Assembly (NCBI GenBank): GCA_033977485.1
Contig: CM066995.1
Span: 46,063,736 to 46,127,735, forward strand
Length of the DNA stretch: 64,000 bases
Direction of reading: 5' to 3'
Source of the DNA: Hydrangea macrophylla
Lineage: Eukaryota; Streptophyta; Magnoliopsida; Cornales; Hydrangeaceae
The notes below the pieces were generated by a model, which saw only the letters and a program-made list of their open reading frames with translations, searched no databases and was not told the origin of the DNA. This document shows positions 11,236 through 21,590 of this stretch, one piece after another; within the stretch, counting starts at the first letter, position 1, and every line of letters begins with the position of its first letter. Position numbers and translations under genes: made by a program.

Positions 11236-11607
11236 AAAAGAGCATTTTATAGCACTTTTTTTACTAAAATTAAATTAAACTTTTTTTAAAAACCTTTTTA
11301 ACAAATCTAAAATTTGCAAAGCGATAAAAAGGTGATTGCCAAACAAACTTGGCTTTTTCACTAATCTCATTTAATAAGCAGATTTTTTTTTTTAAACTTA
11401 ACTTAGCTTTATCATTCATGTGCATTGTTGTTTTATTCACTAAGCGTTAGCTTAAACGAATCGAAATATGTGTGGTTATTCAAATAACCATTGCAGGTGT
11501 GAATGCCGGTGAGGAATCGTGGAAGTGATCACGGGGTATTGGGAGTTCAATTAGAAAGCGCCTGAGCATGATTACCCCGTAGTTTTGTAATAGAAATGTT
11601 GTAATAA

Positions 11608-13381
11608 TGTCACGACCCATCCCACTACGTGTGGAATTAGGAAGGATGGTCCAGTCGACTGGTCTTGATACTATTCACTTTCAATGTCTAAACCCCACGG
11701 AATCCAGTCGACTGCTCCATGGTCCAGTCGACTGCTCCCCTGCTGGGCAACCCTGTGATGCTAATACTAACACATGCTTCTCCAATATCCATAAACAACC
11801 ACGCCTAACACCAATTCCAACATTTAAAACATAACTACAGATGTTCAATTACAAGATTACAATACTACGAAACTAATCCATGGTTATATTACAACATATT
11901 ACAATTTCCTAATCCTTACACAAGTTTTAGGATTAAAACAAAAACATATACAAATGTGGTTCCCCGGCGTTCCACGACAGCCTCACTCCTCACGCTTCTT
12001 CTTATCTTTCTTCTTATCTGCAATGGAGTACATCTCCACTGCTCAGCTATATGCTGAGTGCACAATTCTAAACGTATGCTTATATGACAGTTCATGGTTT
12101 AAGCATCTAAAACACATAGAAATGGTCTCCAGGGTAAGTGGTACGCATTCATCCGGTCGATGCCGTAGGAGGCCCACCTCTCCCACGCATCTCGTACACT
12201 GGTTGGGCCTTCCTCCATACCAGGTACCATGTCCTGGTTGGGCCCACCTCCAATCCAGACACAACCAAAATTCCAATTCTATCACAATCACAATCACAAT
12301 CAAAATTTCAATCCTCAAGGTTCGAGGAGCTTACCCCGGATGAATTTGCACCAAACTCCCCTTTGACCCAAGTAGACACATAACATGCTCACATAAACAG
12401 TTATACGTGCTTTTCATATAATTTCACGTGCATAATTAACGGGCCTAATTAATACATGAATTTCGCCCGGATCCAAAGATATCAAAACTGATGTCCAAAA
12501 TATGAAAATCCATATATTTCATAGATCTAGAATTCATACCTCGTGTGATTCTCTTCAAACTTTGAAGGATCGTATAGGGAGCTAAATAAACGTCGAATTT
12601 TTTGAGACGATTCCTACAAGTTTTACTGAGTTTTTCCCAAAAGTCTAGAATTAAGATTTTTACAACAGTTGGCCAAACACGGCCTAATTAGTATCAAAAC
12701 GTAGGTCTTACCTTCACGAGTTCAAATATGAAATCTGGAGAAAATCTGACGGACGAACGGTCGTCGATCGGCGTCGCAAAGCCTGTTGGCTCCATTCTCC
12801 CTTCTCTCTCCTCTCTCTAGATATTTTTAAAGTTTTGGATGACAATGAATCTCATCCACAACTATATATAGGCAAACTTTTCAGGAATTACATTTACCTC
12901 CCCATGAGTTCCTCAAACTTCTAATTAGCTCTCGAAACTTTGCACATGTTCATTTTATGCCTTTACGAGTGAAAATTATAAATTTCAAAAGTTTCCGACT
13001 AAGTTTCGTTTGGGTCCAAAAATTACGTCCGAAAACTAAGTTGTGTGAAATCTCTACACCACCTATCTTTTATTTAATGTGACACTCACGTTCTCACCAC
13101 AGTTTTCAAAATAATATAACAATATCAGAAATTATCAGAATTTCCACAACATAGATAAAATTACTATTCATAAAATACCAGATAGGTCAGATAACATTTA
13201 AATCATATAAATGTCATTTAGTCATGCCAATGCAAAATGTGAAATTCCATGTTCTCGTGTCCTCACTGACACCTTACCGTTGACCCACGCCAACTCAACT
13301 CAAATTATTAATAACATTAATAATTCCACAATATCAAATTATGCATTTTCAAAACCATGAATTTCTGGAACGGGTGTGACA
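11608..13381 (-). repeat. Element A 3'LTR (internally deleted)
   Basis: This LTR is 1774 bp against 2103 bp for the 5'LTR. The first 35 bases match the 5'LTR, then it rejoins about 338 bases further on, next to a CAGTCGACTG. The lost piece held four palindromes and the CGCAGCGGAAA motif. Remaining CAGTCGACTG copies are at 11652, 11705 and 11725. The rest aligns closely, with small differences, to 27314-29029. Confidence 0.9.
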
Positions 13382-13393
13382 ACTCTCCCCTCC
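13382..13393 (-). promoter_or_regulatory. Element A polypurine tract
   Basis: Read on the minus strand this is GGAGGGGAGAGT, directly before the 3'LTR start. It is the expected plus-strand primer site for reverse transcription. Confidence 0.75.
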
Positions 13394-13422
13394 AAAAAGG
13401 AAGTTTGTCTCCAAACTTTACC

Positions 13423-14046
13423 TCATGCGTCGAATAAGTACGGATACTCATTCTTCATGTCTTCCTCGTTTTCCCATGTAGCCTCTTCCGTCGTATGGCT
13501 ACGCCATAGCACTTTCACCATTGGAATAGTCTTGGTTCTCAAAACTTGTTCTTTGCAATCCAAGATCTCTACAGGATGTTCAACATAGGTTAAGTCTCCT
13601 TGGATTTGTAACGGTTCTGGCGTTATAATCTTACTCGCATCCGTCATACAACGTCTCAACATTAATACATGAAACACGTTGTGCACATGTTCAATTTCTG
13701 ATGATAAAGCCAATCGGTAAGCCACTGGTCCTACCCTCTCTAGAATCTCAAAAGGTCCTATAAATCTCGGATTGAGCTTTCCTCTCTTTCCAAATCGTAC
13801 AATTCCCTTCGAAGGCGATGCTCGCAAGTATACGAAATCTCCAACTTCAAAATTCATCGGTCGTCGTTTAGAGTCCGCATAGCTCTTATATCGACTCTGA
13901 GCTACCTTAAGACATTCCTGAATCAATTTCACCTTTTCGGTAGTCATTTGTACTATCTCAGGTCCTAACAACCTTCTTTCTCCAACCTCAGTCCAACAAA
14001 CTGGTGATCGACACTTACGGCCATACAAAGCTTCATACGGTGCCAT
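13423..14046 (-). pseudogene. Element A integrase C-terminal part with chromodomain-like tail
   Basis: The 207 residues begin [18 protein letters not shown], the end of the integrase core region. They pass through a GPFEILERVGPVAYRLALS-type GPY/F module (about residues 95-120) and end in a chromodomain-like stretch around EILDCKEQVLRTKTIPMVKV and WRSHTTEEATWENEED. Chromodomain tails in chromoviruses target integration to heterochromatin. The frame is shifted by one base from the preceding RNase H-integrase segment near 14046, so the polyprotein is broken here. The stop at 13423 lies just inside the polypurine tract, the natural end of pol. Confidence 0.85.
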
Positions 14047-15287
14047 TCCGATACTTGGAATCCATTATTATAAGAAAATTCAATTAACGGCAAGTGGTGC
14101 TCCCAATCATTCCCAAAGTCTAACACACACAATCTCAACATATCTTCCAAGGTCTGAATCGTACGCTCTGACTGTCCGTCGGTCTGAGGATGAAATGCGG
14201 TACTGAAACTTAACTTCGTACCCATAGCCTTTTGCAAACTTCCCCAAAACCTTGACGTAAAACTACTATCACGATCTGATACAATCACAGCTGAGACTCC
14301 ATGTAGCCTTACAATCTCTTTCACATACAATTCCGCTAATTTGGATGGCTTAGTAGTCTTAATTGGTAGGAAATGAGCTGACTTGGTTAATCGGTCGACT
14401 ATAACCCAAATCTTGTCATTTTTGTTATGTGATCGCGAAAATCCAGAAACAAAATCCATCGTGATCTCGTCCCACTTCCATTCCGACACTGGCAATGGCT
14501 GTAGTAACCCCGCGGGTACTTGTCTCTCTGCTTTGACCTGTTGATATGCCAAACATTCAGATACAAACTTAGCGACTTCACGTTTCATACCCTTCCACCA
14601 GAAGTTTTCTCTCAAGTTTATGTACATCTTATTACTTCCCGGGTGCACTGAATATTTCGTACTATGAGCTTCTTCTAGAATCCTCTCTTTCAAGTCTTTC
14701 ACATTCGGTATACATAATCGATTTTCCAATTTCAACGTTCCTCGTTCCAGCACAAAACAAGGTCGTCTCCCAAAACGTATCTCGTCCCTCATTTTGCACA
14801 AATAGACATCGTTAAATTGTTCTTTCTTGATCTCATCAATAATATCTGGGTGTGCTATGATCGCCATCATTAAGTCATCATCTGTCCCTGGAATCACATC
14901 CAATTCTAAGCGTTCCATCTCTTTTATCAATTCTTTTTGTTGTGTTAGCTCGTCGGCTAAATTCCTCGGCTTCTTCCGGCTTAATGCATCGGCTACTACA
15001 TTCGCCTTTCTCGGATGGTACTCAATTGAAAGATCGTAATCCTTCATCAACTCCAACCATCTTCGCTGTCTCATGTTCAAGTCCCGTTGAGTGAAACTGT
15101 ATTTCAAACTCTTGTGGTCCGTGAATATCTTACACTTTTTCCCGTACAAGTAGTGTCTCCAAATCTTCAAAGCATGAATTACCGCGGCTAATTCAAGATC
15201 GTGAGTCGGATAGTTAACCTCATGTGTCTTTAACTGTCTAGAAGCATATGCAATTACTTTACCACCTTGCATAAGCACACATCCCAA
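13965..15287 (-). pseudogene. Element A RNase H and integrase core
   Basis: RNase H occupies about residues 1-105 ([38 protein letters not shown]). The integrase zinc region follows ([15 protein letters not shown] ... [12 protein letters not shown]), where the second cysteine of the usual CxxC is a tyrosine. The catalytic core has D in [10 protein letters not shown] in VSDRDSSF and E in DGQSERTIQ, so the DDE triad is present. After EFSYNN the frame diverges from the family because of a one-base shift, and the true continuation is the 13423-14046 segment. Upstream, 15288-15399 connects to RT but is out of frame. Confidence 0.88.
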
Positions 15288-15399
15288 CCCTTTGTGTGAA
15301 GCATCACTATAGATTACAAATCCTTCGATGGTATTGTCAGTATCGGTGCTCTCGCAAACGTGACTTCAACTCTTGGAAACTGTCTTCACAATCTTGACT

Positions 15400-16458
15400 T
15401 CATTTAAAAATTACACCCTTTCTCATTAACTTTTTCATCGGTAATGAAATCTTCGAGAAATATTCAATAAAACGGCGGCAGTATCCCGCTAATCCCAAGA
15501 AACTTCGAATTTCAGATACGAAAGTCGGCCTTTGCCAATTTGATACAGCTTCTACTTTGTGAGGATCAACTGAAACTCCATTCATATCAATCACGTGACC
15601 AAGAAAAGTAATGCTAGGTAGCCAGAATTCACATTTCTTGAATTTTCCAAATAATTGCTTTTCCCGCAGTCTCTGAAGTATTAATCTCAAATGATTCTCA
15701 TGTGTTATCTCACTTGGCGAATAAACAAGGATATCGTCGATGAACACTATCACAAAATCATCCAAATAGTCCTTAAAGACTTGGTTCATAAGATCCATGA
15801 ACGCAGCTGGTGCATTGGTAACTCCAAATGGCATAACTAAGAACTCATAGTGTCCATAACGCGTTCTGAAAGCTGTTTTCTCGACATCTTCGGCCTTCAC
15901 TTTTAACTGATGGTAGCCCGACCTCAGGTCTATCTTGTAGAATACTTGTGCCCCACGAAGTTGATCAAATAAGTCATCAATTCTGGGTAACGGGTACTTA
16001 TTCTTAATCATTAACTTGTTCAGTTCCATGTAATCAACACACATACGCATTGAGCCATCTTTCTTCTTCACAAACAATACTGGAGCTCCCCACGGCGATA
16101 CACTTGGTCGGATGAAACCTTTGTCAAGTAACTCTTGTAGTTGAACTTTCAGTTCCTTCAATTCTACTGGTGCCATCCTATACGGTGCTTTGGATACCGG
16201 TCTTGAGTCTGGCTTTTCCTCAATGGTGAATTCAATTTCTCTCTCAATCAGGACGTCTGGTAAGTCATCGGGGAATACATCCGGGTACTCTCGCACTACT
16301 GGAATATCCCCTACTATTGATTCGGTCGCTGAGACATCAGTCACTGAACATAGAAATTCCTGACATCCCTTTTTCAATAACTTTCCCGCTTGAATAGCTG
16401 AAATCAAGTACGGCGGCGGTGTAACCCCACTCCCTTGAAAGCAAAAGTTCTCATGCAT
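15400..16458 (-). pseudogene. Element A reverse transcriptase
   Basis: The 352 residues cover the gypsy RT core: [60 protein letters not shown], the active-site box FIDDILVYS, and the thumb/connection start [19 protein letters not shown]. The strand is separated from protease by an in-frame TGA at 16465-16467, and the 3' end stops at 15400 before RNase [10 protein letters not shown] differs by one residue from the usual CVDYRELNK. Catalytic aspartates are intact, so the enzyme could have been active before the stops. Confidence 0.9.
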
Positions 16459-16464
16459 CGGTGA

Positions 16465-17016
16465 TCAAAAATTAACCTCCTTCCGTTTACAGTCTATGGT
16501 GGCTTGGTTAAGGGCTAACCAATCCATCCCCAATATCACATCGAAATGGTTCACCACAATCGGTATAAGGTCTACGGTCATTAACTTCTCGCCTAGTTTG
16601 ATCTCACAGTCTTTATATATCGTAGATGTCACTACCGGTTTACTAAGCGGCACGGCAATGGATAAATCGTATCCTAGTGGCGCAAACTTAACATTCAAAT
16701 GTTTCACAAAGTTATAAGATACAAACGAATGCGTAGATCCCGAATCAACGAGTATGCGTGCTAAGTGCGAACAAACAAGCACCATACCTGAGACCACGGT
16801 ATTAGTAGCAGCCATGTCTCCAGGGTTCATCTGGAATGATCTTCCCTGACGTTGCTCCTTCCTTTGTCCCCCGTCGCTAGACTGCTTAGGCTTCGAACCA
16901 CTAGAAGCCATAGAACTTGCCCCTTGTTGAGAACGCTTCTTTGGGCAATCCTTCGCTCGGTGTCCTAAGGTACCATAATCAAAGCACTTGAGTTGCGGGT
17001 AGGTCGCAGAACTCAC
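16465..17016 (-). pseudogene. Element A zinc knuckle and aspartic protease
   Basis: The segment starts with a nucleocapsid-type zinc knuckle CFDYGTLGHRAKDC, in which the second cysteine of CxxC is tyrosine. A basic/Ser-Gln linker follows, then the pepsin-like protease with catalytic LVDSGSTHSFVS (about residue 90) and the ILGMDWL region near residue 165. It ends at TGA 16465-16467, with the RT frame following in the same phase. The join to gag at about 17016-17083 is out of frame. Confidence 0.87.
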
Positions 17017-17082
17017 ATTGTTTTCCCCTGTAGATCTGTTTTGAAAGTTGGTCAGAAAACATCGACCGGTGTGTGGTCGGTT

Positions 17083-17360
17083 TCAAAGCGGACACAACGG
17101 TATATCACTTGGTACTCTCTTGGAATCATTAAAACCAGAACTAGAGCCTCGTGAAAACGACTTCTTAAAAGATCCCCCCTGACTTCGGTCACCACCCTCA
17201 TGACTTCGCTTTCCTTGGTGATTTTGTCTCGATCTCTCTATTCCACTTTCGGCTACAAGCGTCGTCTGCTGTACTGCTGCAACAGTCGAATGCTCGTAGG
17301 TCTCTACTTTCAACCGGATGTTATCCCTTAAACCCTCTTCAAATTTTCTTGCTCTATCTT
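17083..17360 (-). pseudogene. Element A gag, C-terminal part
   Basis: From 17360 downward the minus strand reads DRARKFEEGLRDNIRLKVET and then a basic, Gly/Ser-rich stretch (QNHQGKRSHEGGDRSQGGSF) before running out of frame ahead of the zinc knuckle. The four residues before it in the open frame come from solo LTR B. The other half of gag is at 26158-26749, separated by 8.8 kb of inserted DNA with a 5 bp duplication (17356-17360 equals 26153-26157). Confidence 0.87.
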
Positions 17361-17652
17361 TGTCACACCCCAACCCACTCCCGGTGGATTAGGACACGTG
17401 TAACAAGAGTAATCGCACCCAAAACACACACTAATTAGAAAGAAAATGTGAATAAACCACTTTAAAGAACTCTATTGTGATAAAACAGCCCCAAGGGCAA
17501 AATGGTCATTAAGAAAGTATGTAAAATTTTTATACCAAAAGTTACATTTTTGAGTTCCGGTTCCAACGCAACAAACGGCGCGCGAATTCGAGTTTTCTAG
17601 AAAAAGTTATGCACGTTTCCGTAAAAGCGGACGTGCTGTGAAAAATTACAAG

Positions 17653-17760
17653 CAGATCGATCCCTTCATAAAACGCGGATCGATCCATTTATATGAGTCT
17701 CTCGCAGAATGTTCCCTTAAAAGGAAGGATCGATCCCTTCATAAAACGCGGATCGATCCC
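17653..17760. repeat. GGATCGATCC palindrome cluster in LTR B
   Basis: A unit of about 32 bases (GATCGATCCCTTCATAAAAC plus GCGGATCGATCC) occurs at 17655-17686 and again at 17728-17759, giving four ATCGAT-centred palindromes. It sits about 300-400 bases from the LTR end. Confidence 0.85.
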
Positions 17761-18454
17761 CTCACAAATTCTACTGCTAAATTTTTTTTGCTGTCAAACA
17801 AGTTCTCAACTTACCAAAACACAATCAAATCACATGGAAACATTATGAAACTTTGGGAAATCAACTCCAACACATTTCTAAACATGTTTAAACTCAAGTT
17901 AAGCATGGATCATAGAATCATATTCACAATTTGATCAAATCCACCAAGAACTCATTTCATTTGATCCAAAACAAACTTTTCAACTTTGAAACTCAATTCT
18001 CATCCAAAGTACTTGGAATTTATTGGGAATCAACTCAAACTACAACCAACACCATTTACACAACCAAACTTGTCCACGACGCTTGCGACACATCCGAACA
18101 TGCCGAGATGGTCCTAATTACTAACTTGCACCATTTGAGCAAAACAAAAGAGATTATACATAGGTTCTACTTTTCACTTCCAAATACATAGTTATGATCC
18201 AAATTCATTTCCAACAACCCAAGTATGAACATCGACATAAAAGAAACCATAATTACACTATTTTACAAGTTTAAAAGAAGTTCTTAAGCATGAGGCTCAA
18301 ATCTCTCCCATCTCTCCCATCTCTCCCATCCACAAGTCAAGACTTCAAGTCACAAGTCAAGGACCTCAAGCCACTAGTTACACTATAATATAGGTTTAAA
18401 ACATATCTACAAGTTCCAAAACCTTTTCTCCCTCTTCCCCGAGCACGTCACATC

Positions 18455-18926
18455 TGATGGAAAAACCGATTTAATTTTAAAGTTTAAACACGCAGCGGAA
18501 AAGTCAAGTTATAAAAACTTAATGGCAGCGCAGGATTTACTACTCGTTAATTCCATAGATGCGCACAAGAGGGGACAAGAGTTATACCTTAGTGTTTTGA
18601 ACCCAATTCTGATTTTCTTTAACTTCCAGCAGCTTCCACTAGATGGCCTTCACTCTTATGACACCTATGGATGCTCGCAGGAAGGACTAGGGTTGGTGGG
18701 AACCCTAATGGAGAGGAAGGAGAAGGTTTGGTGCTCTAAAACAGTTTCTGCAGCTTCTGACGTTCAAAACGACGAACTTCTTTTCCAGAACGCAGCTGCC
18801 CTATTTATAGATTCCCAGAACCGACCTAGACTTCGAGCGATCGAAGATCTTCGATCGATCGAACGTTCGATCGATCGAACCATTCTCGATCGATCGAGAC
18901 TGCCAAAACTTCAATCGATCGAACAT
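18455..18926 (-). repeat. Copia C1 3'LTR remnant
   Basis: It matches the first ~470 bases of the 5'LTR copy at 23284 almost exactly, including CGCAGCGGAAA at 18491-18501 and the TCGATCGA array at 18831-18926, then stops abruptly against RT sequence. Confidence 0.9.
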
Positions 18927-19535
18927 TTCCTCATAGTCAATGCCCTCCCTCTGAGTATAACATTTCGCTACAAGCCTAGCCTTAAAGGTCTCAACCTTTC
19001 CATCAGATGCTATTTTCCTCTTATAGACCCACTTATAACCAATGGGTTTAATATTGGCTGGAAGTTCTACAAGATCCCAGACCTGATTAGAATCCATAGA
19101 TTCTAATTCAGCCTTCATAGCTTTAACCCAATGTTCTGAATCAACATCAGCCATTGCCTCTTCGTATGTGGCAGGATCAGATTCAGATTCTATGGAGACA
19201 GCTTCAAAAACTTCTCCTAAGAACATGTATCTATCAGGCTGGCTGATAATCCTCCCACTACGACGAGGTACCGGTGCGGAAATGGGTGAAGAAGTGGTAT
19301 TTTCTTGATTTACATCGTTATCAACTGCGGGTTGGACTGAGGGCTCTCCTTCTATTTCTCTCAGATCTATCCTTCCCTTAGGTTTATGGTTCATGATATA
19401 ATCATCCTCTAAGAAAATAGCATTTGTACTAACAAACACTTTCTGTTCTCTTGGATCATAAAAATACCATCCATAAGTACCCTTTGGATACCCTACAAAA
19501 TAACATACTTCTGATCTAGAATCCAACTTGCTCAT
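18927..19535 (-). pseudogene. Copia C1 reverse transcriptase, truncated
   Basis: The minus strand starts at the integrase/RT linker (SKLDSRSEVCYFVGYPKGTY, YMFLGEVFEAVSIESESDP) and enters RT at EAMADVDSEHWVKAMKAELE, VWDLVELP and KARLVAKCYTQREGIDYEE. It then breaks off before the YVDD box and fuses to LTR DNA. The open frame runs on to 18801 through the LTR array, giving a meaningless SIDR-type tail. The same region in C2 (62976-64000) is longer. A one-base shift in an A-run near 19535 separates it from the integrase end. Confidence 0.88.
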
Positions 19536-19800
19536 TTTTTCCTTTCAGCACATGTGTCGGACACCCCCATATCCGGAGATGTTGCAAAGAAGGCTTGCGC
19601 CCAATCCACATCTCCCGTGGTGTCCTGGGAATAGATTTGCTTGGCACTAGATTTAGTATGTATGCAGCGGTTTCCAAAGCATAACCCCAAAAGAATAATG
19701 GCAACTCTGAATAACTCATCATTGACCTAGTCATGTCTAAAAGAGTCCGGTTCCTTCTCTCAGCTACACCATTCTGCTGAAGCGTGCCAGGTGCAGTCAA
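19516..19800 (-). pseudogene. Copia C1 integrase, C-terminal part
   Basis: The residues TAPGTLQQNGVAERRNRTLL include the third catalytic acidic residue (E in VAERRN). They are followed by SELPLFFWGYALETAAYILN and GCPTHVLKGK. The segment is in frame with 19819-20733 but cut off from it by two in-frame TAG codons (19819-19821 and 19801-19803). Confidence 0.87.
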
Positions 19801-19818
19801 CTATGACAGAATCTCATT

Positions 19819-20812
19819 CTATACGAGGTGATCAATAAACTCATTAGAGAGGTACTCGCCACCTCGATCAGATCGAATGGCTTTGATATGTGAGCCCAAT
19901 TGCTTCTCCACTTCAGCCCTAAACTCTTTGAACTTTTCAAAGGCTTCAGACTTGTGCTGCATTAGGTACACATATCCATACCTAGAGTGGTCATCGGTAA
20001 ATGTTATGAAATACTCATAACCACCCCTTGCTCTAATATTTATTGGTCCACACACATCAGTATGAACTAATTCCAACAATGCATTGGTCCTATTGCCCTT
20101 TGCGGGAAAGGGCCTTTTGGTCATCTTTCCCTCTAAACAAGACTCACAGACTTCCATTGGTTCGAGAACCAAATCGCCTAAGATCCCTTCTTTGACTAGT
20201 CTGCCAATCCTATTTAGATTGATATGGCCAAGCCTCATGTGCCAAAGCCTTGTTGGATTAGTGGAAGGTTCTTTTCTTTTAGATGGTATAGTTACAATTG
20301 AGTTATTAAGTTCCAAGCAAGAATCTTTAGAAATATTGGGAGTAATCACATACAAACCATTTGATTTAACACCAGAACATAAAAAAGAACTATTTCTTTT
20401 AATCACAACTTCAGTTCCAAAATGAAAAGAATAACCATTATTCGATAAATTAGAAACTGAAATTAAATTACGTCTCATTGAAGGGACGTAAAGTACATCT
20501 GATAAAATCAAAACTTTATTGTCTAGAAATTCTAAAACTACGACTCCTATAGCAACCGCAGAAACGGTTGCGGTAGAACCTAGAGTAAGTACGATTTCTC
20601 CATCACTGCACCTCCTGGTTGATCTGAACCCCTGCAATGAATTACAGATATGGTTAGTCGCACCAGAATCAATGCACCAAGTGTTTGAAGTATCCGTAAT
20701 AAAACTTACTTCAATCACATGTGATTCAATCATACCTTGAACTCTTGTAGCTAAGAATTCTGGACAGTTCCTCTTCCAGTGGCCCTTCTCTCCGCATTGG
20801 AAACATTTCCTT
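19819..20812 (-). pseudogene. Copia C1 zinc knuckle, protease and integrase core
   Basis: Read from about 20812, this frame holds the knuckle CFQCGEKGHWKRNC, then protease (WCIDSGATNHICN), the pre-integrase HHCC domain (LWHMRLGHINLNRIGRLV ... CESCLEGK), and the integrase core with D in HTDVCGPI and D in IRSDRGGEYL. The nearest ATG is at 20733, after the knuckle. The frame ends at a TAG at 19819-19821. It is one base out of register with gag at 20751-21590; the shift falls in the GKGKGK stretch just before the knuckle. Confidence 0.88.
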
Positions 20813-21590
20813 TGCCTTGGCCACCCACCTTCCCTTTGCCCTTACCTTTTCCCTTAGATTTTGCAATCTTAGGGACCGGTCCAACACTTGGACCACCAGT
20901 ACCAGCCTTCTTCTTCCCTTTCTTTCCTTTCGGTGTAGATCGGGAAGAGGAAGCGCTTTTCTCAACGTTCAAAACGTTGACCCCAGGTTTGATCACCCCT
21001 TCCACTGCCAAAAGAGAACTCATCAATTCGCTCATTGAAAAATTCATTTGATTCATATTATAGTTAAGTTTAAATTGAGCGAATGAAGGCGACAGCGAAT
21101 TGAGGATCATATCAACTTGGGTATGTGCATCGATGTTGGCACCTAGGGTCTCCAGCTCGTTTAAATAACCAATCATTTTTAAAACATGTTCCTTGACTGG
21201 AGTCCCTTCCGACATCTTTGCACTCATTATCTTTTGCATGGCTACCTGTCTAGCAGGCCTGCCATGCTCCCCAAACATTTTTTTCAGGGATGTGATAATG
21301 TCACTGGCAGAATCATTCGATTGGAATTGGTGTTGCAACACACCAGCCATTGAGGCCAGAATATAGCAACGAGCCATTCCATTCGACTTCTTCCATTTGT
21401 CGAACTCGCGTCTGGCAACTGCCGAAGCATTTGCTGCGGGTTCTTCGAGGCATGGGGTGGTGAGGACATATATGTGATCCTCCGCAGTTAACACGATGTC
21501 AAGGTTACGTTTCCATTCAGTGTAGTTGTTTCCAGTTAACTTGTTTTGAGTGAGTATGGTGGCAAGTGGACTAAATGCAGATCCAGACAT
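20751..21590 (-). pseudogene. Copia C1 gag
   Basis: It is a 279-residue copia-type gag. The N-terminal domain (KLTGNNYTEWKRNLDIVLTA) is followed by the helical UBN2-type core (about residues 50-190, with LKKMFGEHGRPARQVAMQKI and LSPSFAQFKLNYNMNQMNF) and a Lys/Gly-rich basic tail. Gag forms the particle that packages the genomic RNA. After the tail the frame shifts: the real zinc knuckle lies in another phase over the same bases. The ATG at 21588-21590 agrees with the family start. Confidence 0.9.

Larger units (their letters stand above)
7377..11602. other. Intergenic region downstream of VAMP71
   Basis: The first few hundred bases are presumably the VAMP71 3'UTR; they include a (TG)n tract at about 7499-7518 and I could not fix a poly(A) site. 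The rest is AT-rich DNA with simple repeats (8309-8358, 8371-8560, 9310-9340, 11006-11028, 11193-11233), a tandem repeat (8768-9165), and a MITE (9841-10016). A GA/GGT-rich stretch (9400-9540) follows the (GA)n. I see no gene. Near 11460-11602 the sequence changes character and may be the left piece of the LTR into which element A inserted. Confidence 0.7.

Noticed and set aside
18522..19106. 194-residue + strand frame, repeated in part at 23351-23653 and 56136-56384
   Set aside because: Antisense to the copia LTR and RT; conserved only through LTR duplication.
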